Source: Oscillatoria nigro-viridis PCC 7112
GTDB taxonomy: Bacteria; Cyanobacteriota; Cyanobacteriia; Cyanobacteriales; Microcoleaceae
Length of the DNA stretch: 64,000 nucleotides
Direction: 5' to 3'
NCBI RefSeq assembly: GCF_000317475.1
Contig: NC_019763.1
Span: forward strand, 1-64,000
Every line of letters starts with the position of its first letter. Position 1 is the stretch's first letter. Below the pieces are notes generated by a model, which was given only the letters and a program-made list of their open reading frames with translations, did no database searches and was not told where the DNA came from. Shown in pieces: positions 59,051 through 64,000 of this stretch. The translations under genes were made by a program, and so were the position numbers.

Positions 59051-60668
59051 ATGAGAAGAATATTATCAACAAGATTCTGGCAATTATCAGTATCGTTATT
59101 CTCTCTAGTCTTAATAGTTTCCATTTTGTTTGAGCAACCAATATTTGCTATGGCACGAACCCCTGCTGATACAACTGAAATGCCAACCAAAATTTTAGAA
59201 ATACCAGGGATGGACAGGCAAGGAAATCCTACTTCAGTTAACGCCCTCTTGCCAGATTGGACACAAATTTCTTTTTCTCAAATGCCACCCATCAGTCAAT
59301 CTGGAAGCCTTTCAGCGGGAGAGTACAAGCAGGCAGTTGGCTATGATTTGAGCCGAAGTTGGACAGCAGGGCAAACTCCTGACCAGTACATCATGTTGGG
59401 CGATATCAGCCAAGCTTTGCAACCAGAATTGCTATCGTTCGGTTTTGTCGCGCAGCAAGCTGGTCTGAATTTAGATAGCGTAGCTTTAAGCGCATTTACT
59501 TTAGTTGCCAAGCAGTCGTTAAATCAGTTAGTTCAGGCTATCCCTCTTCTCGGTCAATTTAAAGTCGCAGAGATTGCGCCGGTGGCGGGACTTCTAGCCA
59601 CAAAAGCTGCTGGCATTGATGTAGCCGATCGCACTCTAGAGCTGGTTCTCAGTTCCAATCCACAATTAGGTCAGTTGAAACTGGGAGAAATTGACCTGTC
59701 TCAGTATTCAATATCTTCGATTCCGAACTTAAGCAGCGCTCAACTTGGCGCGTTTTCAGATTGGCAAACAACCTTAATTAAAGACGTACCTGGGCTGAAT
59801 GCTTTACCTCTGTCTAGTTTTCCCAATCCAATAGCAGAATTAGGCAATTTAGTAATGAGAATTGATGCGGTTTATGGTCCCGCCGAGCGACGGCGAACTA
59901 AGACGATATCAGGCTCCGACGTTCAGGGATTCTCAGTTAACTGCCAAGAAAATGATTGCGCTTACATCGAACTAGACGATCTGGAGAATTCGGGTCGGAA
60001 CGCTCGCGGTTCGCTCGAAGGCAAGCAATGGATTAGCGGTAAGTACCAGGAAGTCGAGGGCGGATCGGGCTGTCTTAAAGGTGTCAACGGCGGCAAGGAA
60101 CCGACGGGAAGATTACCTTTTGGCAGTGCTTTTAAGGTAGTGGTCATGGAACCGGACGAGCAAACCGATACCGTTGATACTGCTCTATTCTTCCGCTTTT
60201 GTTCGCCTTGCGGCTGCTCTCCTTATTTCATTGGCCCAGTACCTTTCTTCACCTATCGGGTTAATTCTCCCATTTTCGTTGGGGCGCTGGGATCGTCCTC
60301 TGGCGGCTCTTCCTCTGTACCAACTGCGGCAGTTCGCGACGGAGTATCTTCTCCTGTTACAAAAGGCGTAACTACAGCAGCTAATATTAATGTTCCTTGC
60401 CCTCCGGGTAGCACCGCACCAGCGCCCGTGTCAGTTGGCAATGTTCAAGGAGTCAATGTTCCCGCTTTGTCGGAAGCGATCGCCAGTATTGAAAGCAGCG
60501 GTTCTTACGAGAATGTCGGCGTTAATGCTTGCGCTAATGGTGGCAATAATTGTGTGGTTCCGTTGGGCAAGTACCAGTTTATAAACTATGACGAGTACGC
60601 TGCTAGTTCAATTTCATCTAAACCAGGGGGTACGCAATTTTTAGCCAAACTGCGAGGCGGTTATCAAC
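59051..60668 (+). pseudogene. Peptidoglycan hydrolase gene, 5' part (cut by an ISKra4-type element)
   Basis: Start set at the ATG at 59051 (MRRILSTRFWQLSVSLFSLV), which begins a proper signal peptide or anchor; the frame from 58973 lacks one. About 540 residues before the insertion. After an exported N-terminal region, a lysozyme/lytic-transglycosylase-like stretch: EAIASIESSGSYENVGV, CVVPLGKYQF. The frame runs into the insertion and ends at 60703 with ten alien residues. Joined across the insertion to 61858, minus one target duplication, the reading frame is restored (GGYQ-PTQAELFQFF). The combined protein would hold a muramidase-like and an M23 endopeptidase domain, as in conjugation-linked cell-wall enzymes. 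Confidence 0.82.
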
Positions 60669-61848
60669 GGGTGCATCTCACTTTGGCACATACATCAAAT
60701 TGAAAGTTGACCGTTGAGATAAGCACAGCGAAGAGCAAGCATAGAGGAAACGTTCTCAATATTCCATTGCGCTCCCGATATTTTTACCCTTAATCCAATG
60801 CGTTTTATTGTTGATTCCACTGTTCCAGAACCAATCGAACTTATGGATTCTTCTTTGTAGTATTGGTAATTTACTATTCGGCAGCGATGGGTATCTAAAT
60901 AATTGCAAAACGTTTTAAATGCTTGACCTTTAAAGTCTTTAAATAAATTTATAACTTCATCAACTTTGCCTTGCCATAACATATTTTCGGCTAATTTCAA
61001 TCGTTTTATTGAACCCCCTACCTTGTAGAGATTTTCTTTCAGATGATACCAATCTAAGATTTCTTGTCTTTGTTCATTGTCTCCAATTTCTTTAAATATG
61101 TTCCAAATTCCGGCATGGCCATCTCCGAGGCAATACATAGGATGTAGTAATTTTTGGCTATTAGTCCAATCAATTAAATCTTGATTATTTTGAAAAAACG
61201 CTCCCGCATAAATATTATCTAAACACACGGCTTTATAGTCTTTCCAGTAACAGCTCTCGCCCTTGGTTGCGTTGCGTAGTCTGACTTTACCGCCATCCAA
61301 TGTAATTTCTTTGACTCCTTGTTGAGATGTAGGCAATTCCAATTCTTGTCTTTTGACTAATCTTTGTAATGTACTGTGAGAAATTTTGATCCCAGTAAAT
61401 TTTTCCAAATCTTTTTCTGCCATTTGATAAGATTCGTTAGCACTGATTAAAAGACAGCAATTTTCCATCAGGGGACTAAATTGACTGTAAGCTTTTAAGC
61501 CAAAATATTTTGCCTGATTATCTGTAATGTCGAGCGATCCGATTATTGATTTTATTTTTCGGGGTTTTCCTGTTTGAATTCCTGATACTGCTGAAAAAAA
61601 AAGCTACCTATTTCTGGACCAACCTCTGATAACATTTTCTGACGGACTGCTTTTTCTATACTTTCAAAAGTTTTTAACTCAGTTGGCTCTGTATTTCTGT
61701 AAAGAATTTTTGCTACCGCTTTTAAGTGGGCTTTTAGTTGTTGTTGGTCTGAGGGTGTCATTTTATTTACCTCATCTTTATTTGACGATTTTACTAGCTT
61801 TTTCATTTTAACTCTTTTTTGACACATTCGCAAAAGTGAGATGCACCC
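60669..61848 (-). mobile_element. ISKra4-type insertion sequence with 9-bp target duplication
   Basis: Terminal inverted repeats GGGTGCATCTCACTTT (60669-60684) and complement (61833-61848), 16 bp perfect. GTTATCAAC occurs directly on both sides (60660-60668 and 61849-61857). 1180 bp with two overlapping-type reading frames on the minus strand. Perfect ends and duplication indicate recent insertion. Confidence 0.93.
60695..61833 (-). CDS. ISKra4-type transposase made by frameshifting
   Basis: Two frames: the first (61833-61552) holds the N-terminal segment LKAHLKAVAKILYRNTEPTE ... EIGSFFFQQYQEF. The second continues without a start codon from about 61560 (IKSIIGSLDITDNQAKYFGL) through the catalytic region: ITLDGGKVRLRN, CLGDGHAGIWNIF, DWYHLKENLYKVGG and a final SGTVESTIKRIGLRVKISGA. 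The switch occurs at a GAAAAAT run near the first stop, a typical -1 slippage site. So a programmed frameshift rather than decay is likely. Confidence 0.82.
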
Positions 61849-62648
61849 GTTATCAACCCACTCAAGCAGAACTTTTTCAATTTTTTCCGCCTGCAGATCG
61901 AGAAGCTGTTTTTGCTCAAAGTCTCGCTTCTAAGCTGAATGCCACCTCTCAAGAAAAAGACCCTACTACTGGAAGTTTTTTTAGTGGCGATCGCCTAATT
62001 GAGCGAGTAGCTCAAAAGCATTTCGGGGGCGACTACTCCAAAGTTGACGGCTCTTCAACCGATACATTCGGTCGTTTAACTCTCTCAAGTTACGGACAGG
62101 ATGTTTTGAGGCGCTATCGAGAGGGAGGTAGGACGATCGCGGAGTCGAATGCTGCTGCTTGCGTTCCGACTTCCAGTGCGGCGCAATCCTCTAATTCTGC
62201 GAGTGCTGCCCCCGGCGGCGGTTCATCCACGAGTCAGTATATCAAGCCTGCGAATGGGCCAGTAACCAGCCGCTTTGGGATGCGAACTCGTCCGGTTTCC
62301 GGGGTGCGGAAAATCTATAACGGCATTGGAATTGCCGGCCCAATGGGAAGTCCGGTAAAAGCTGTTGGCAGCGGCGTTGTCAAGACAGCGGTGTCTAACT
62401 GCCAGGAAGGGTTACAGAACTGCGGCGGTGGCTACGGCAACTGGATCGAAATTGAGCACGGCAACGGTCGCACAACTCGGTATGCTCATCTGCGCGAGGG
62501 TTCAGTGAAAGTCAAAGTGGGCGATCGCGTTTCTCAAGGTCAGGTCATAGGCGGACTAGGCAGCACTGGAACAACGGCAGACCCTAGCTTGCACTTTGAA
62601 ACCCGCATTAATGGAACGGCTGTTAACCCATCTCAAGAAGGAATTTGA
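61849..62648 (+). pseudogene. Peptidoglycan hydrolase gene, 3' part (M23 endopeptidase)
   Basis: Continuation of the interrupted gene. PTQAELFQFFPPADREAVFA and HFGGDYSKVDGSSTDTFGRL finish the muramidase-like part. After a Ser/Ala/Gly linker comes an M23 domain: PVTSRFGMRTRP, GVRKIYNGIGIAGPMGSPVK, IEIEHGNGRTTRYAHL and SLHFETRING. In active LytM-type enzymes the first block carries HxGxD; here the equivalent reads YNGIGI, so zinc ligands are partly missing, while HLRE/LHFE persist. An ATG within the transposon end gives an open frame, but no export signal remains, so this half should be non-functional alone. Confidence 0.8.
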
Positions 62649-62671
62649 ATTAAACGGAGATGTTCTGCACC

Positions 62672-63217
62672 ATGATTTCCTTGAAAAAACGGACAATTAT
62701 GTTGAAATTTACCTGGGGCTTGCTAACAGCTTTTTTGGTTTATTTGTTGAGCAGTTTATTCACCCATCCCCCAGCTTTTAGCCAGCCGACTCGGAACGCT
62801 GATTTCCCTTCAGCTTGCCTTCCAGTTGGTCTAGGGACTCTCAGGACAGAGTTTGTAACTGAAGTAACAGATGGCCGCACTCAATATCGCTTGTTCGATG
62901 CCTATTTGCAGGGAGATGCCGTGCCATTTTCTGTATTGGTTTCTCTCCAAGAGACGCAGTGTAGCTTGCTTTATTCCAACCCGACGAACGATTTTTATCC
63001 TTACAGCCGCACTGTCAAGCTGCCGATAGCAAGGCAAATCGCTCTGGGGGAATTGCGTTACTCCATCAACAAGGCAGGGAGTATTGATAAGTTCCGCTCT
63101 ACCTTGCAGCCGAATTTTGGAGAACCCACTTGGCGATTTTCGGAAGAAGAGCTTTGGGCATTTAAGCAGGTTGGCATTACTGTTCCTCCACTTAGTAAAA
63201 CCAGCCCAAAGAACTGA
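62672..63217 (+). CDS. Exported hypothetical protein
   Basis: Start set at the ATG at 62672 (MISLKKRTIMLKFTWG), with GGAG 12 bp upstream; ATGs at 62660 and 62699 are alternatives. Basic n-region and a hydrophobic core (WGLLTAFLVYLLSSLF), cleavage probably after AFS. The mature part (about 145 residues) is beta-rich: LGTLRTEFVTEVTDGRTQYR, GDAVPFSVLVSLQETQCSLL. Two to three Cys suggest a periplasmic disulfide. No family recognised. Follows the M23 gene by 23 bp, same direction. Confidence 0.65.
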   Translation: MISLKKRTIMLKFTWGLLTAFLVYLLSSLFTHPPAFSQPTRNADFPSACLPVGLGTLRTEFVTEVTDGRTQYRLFDAYLQGDAVPFSVLVSLQETQCSLLYSNPTNDFYPYSRTVKLPIARQIALGELRYSINKAGSIDKFRSTLQPNFGEPTWRFSEEELWAFKQVGITVPPLSKTSPKN

Positions 63218-63282
63218 TACCGATACCAAATCAGATGAAGGTAAGAGTCCTACAAGCAACAATAAAACCTTTGCTCAAAGCA

Positions 63283-63352
63283 GATTTAGTAAATCTGCAA
63301 GGTGTCTGTCATAACCGGATTTAGTAAATCTGCAAGGTGTCTGTCATAACCG
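63283..63352 (+). repeat. 35-bp tandem direct repeat
   Basis: GATTTAGTAAATCTGCAAGG begins two adjacent 35-bp units (63283 and 63318), with a partial third GATTTGGT at 63353. Each unit includes GATTTAGTAAATC, itself a palindrome. It lies in the spacer before the lipoprotein gene. Confidence 0.85.
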
Positions 63353-63400
63353 GATTTGGTATGACATCTACATAGAAAATAGTTCGCGGAGGTCAAATCA

Positions 63401-64000
63401 ATGTTTAGCAAAAATCAACAACTAACTTCAGGTTCAGAACACATAGGGAAGCCACAAATCATAGCTGGAAAGAAAAAATTATTACTGTTTTCTCAACCTT
63501 CTCAGAAGAAACTCCCAAACCCCGCTTCTAATTCCCTCAATAATTCGGGGTCCAGAGTATCATCGTTTTTATTTATTGGGCGGTGGTTCCGCTTTGGAGT
63601 GGTCTTGTTCTTGCTGCTATCAGTGTTGTTAGGAACTACTGGTTGTACCGCGAGTGCTACAACGATTTCATGGACACCTGCTACTAGACTCATCCCTGTT
63701 GAAAATGTTCAAGGCATAGTTGCCGAAAATTCTGAGCTTAACCCCCAGGATTCAGCATCAAATGTGTTGGCTTGGGCTGTAAACAAACCAGCAGGCAGGT
63801 TAGTTATTTTTAATTTTAACAGCCCTGGAGTTTGTGGAGCAGGAGGTTGCTTATATGCTGGGTATTTATTCATAAAAAACGTTTCTACTACTCGTGTATT
63901 TGCTAGTTATTTAAACGACAAGTTGCCACCTAATAAACCGCTACTTCAAGTAGTAAGTGACCCCTCAAAAACCTCTGATTTGCCTTGCTTGCAAGTACAG
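63401..64000 (+). CDS. Probable lipoprotein, 3' end outside the window
   Basis: Open from ATG at 63401, behind GCGGAGG, to the window edge (200 codons). A long cytoplasmic-looking N-terminus (about 60 residues, Ser/Lys/Gln-rich) precedes a membrane segment (FGVVLFLLLSVLLGTTGC) with a lipobox-like LGTTGC. The exported part contains VLAWAVNKPAGRLVIFNFNS and CGAGGCLYAGYLFIKNVS. No family recognised. The late signal segment is unusual for a lipoprotein, so a signal anchor is an alternative. Confidence 0.6.
   Translation, partial: MFSKNQQLTSGSEHIGKPQIIAGKKKLLLFSQPSQKKLPNPASNSLNNSGSRVSSFLFIGRWFRFGVVLFLLLSVLLGTTGCTASATTISWTPATRLIPVENVQGIVAENSELNPQDSASNVLAWAVNKPAGRLVIFNFNSPGVCGAGGCLYAGYLFIKNVSTTRVFASYLNDKLPPNKPLLQVVSDPSKTSDLPCLQVQ

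Noticed and set aside
63283..63352. Possible CRISPR array
   Set aside because: The units are directly adjacent with no spacers between them, only two full copies exist, and no cas gene is present.

Overview
The window looks like part of a large plasmid, or a plasmid-like accessory region, from a filamentous cyanobacterium of the Oscillatoriales type (Microcoleus, Oscillatoria or Tychonema-like). HIP1 octamers (GCGATCGC) are scattered throughout. Several genes belong to cyanobacterial lineages: three DUF2808 proteins, an RppA/RppB two-component pair, and a Ycf46-like AAA ATPase. parA/parB, a stand-alone family A DNA polymerase, many transposons and several defence-type operons point to a replicon that collects accessory DNA. 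The replicon type is an inference; no replication initiator was recognised.

Layout. 1-2.2 kb: an outer-membrane beta-barrel gene reduced to its two ends around a TnpB-only IS200/IS605 element. 2.3-6.9 kb: a small membrane protein, three DUF2808 secreted proteins and rppAB, with a shared repeat in front of three of the genes. 6.9-8.2 kb: an intact IS4-type element. 8.2-14.3 kb: an arsenic locus (arsR, pstS-like, aquaporin, phosphatase, arsH, arsC) with two ArsR-type operators and a dead permease gene beyond it. 14.6-16.3 kb: a MerR regulon with two thioredoxin-like proteins and a periplasmic Cys/Met-rich protein, served by three promoters with 20-bp spacers. 16.3-17.7 kb: a graveyard of gene fragments (a MITE-like repeat, an MFS transporter, a transposase, a XamI-type restriction enzyme). 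17.8-20.4 kb: a signalling cluster. 21.2-23.8 kb: parAB and an unknown gene.

25.7-42.6 kb is a defence island. An HTH regulator and an ImmA/IrrE-type metallopeptidase are divergent from a ubiquitin-like conjugation operon: two-repeat Ubl, an E2-like protein with no cysteine, a JAB-E1 fusion, and a small Cys-rich protein. A type I restriction-modification operon follows, with a split HsdM, HsdS, HsdR and a YgjP-type metallopeptidase. Between hsdS and hsdR lies an unexpected protein whose N-terminus resembles HslV/proteasome Thr1 hydrolases. Next come a duplicated DUF4258 protein and a methylase-specificity fusion whose catalytic motifs have decayed.

42.6-47.8 kb holds a decayed IS1-type element, a second TnpB element and two unknown genes. 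48.1-58.9 kb carries a Ycf46-like ATPase, a Mokosh-like kinase-helicase plus PLD-nuclease pair, the DNA polymerase, a DNA methyltransferase-like protein, a protein ending in a sliding-clamp-type peptide, and a Gly/Tyr/Asn-rich protein. 59-64 kb carries exported cell-wall and lipoprotein genes that may belong to a conjugation or envelope operon. The peptidoglycan hydrolase gene there is cut in two by an ISKra4-type element with a 9-bp target duplication.

No rRNA, tRNA or CRISPR array was recognised. All assignments come from reading the sequence and from memory of protein families; no database search was possible.
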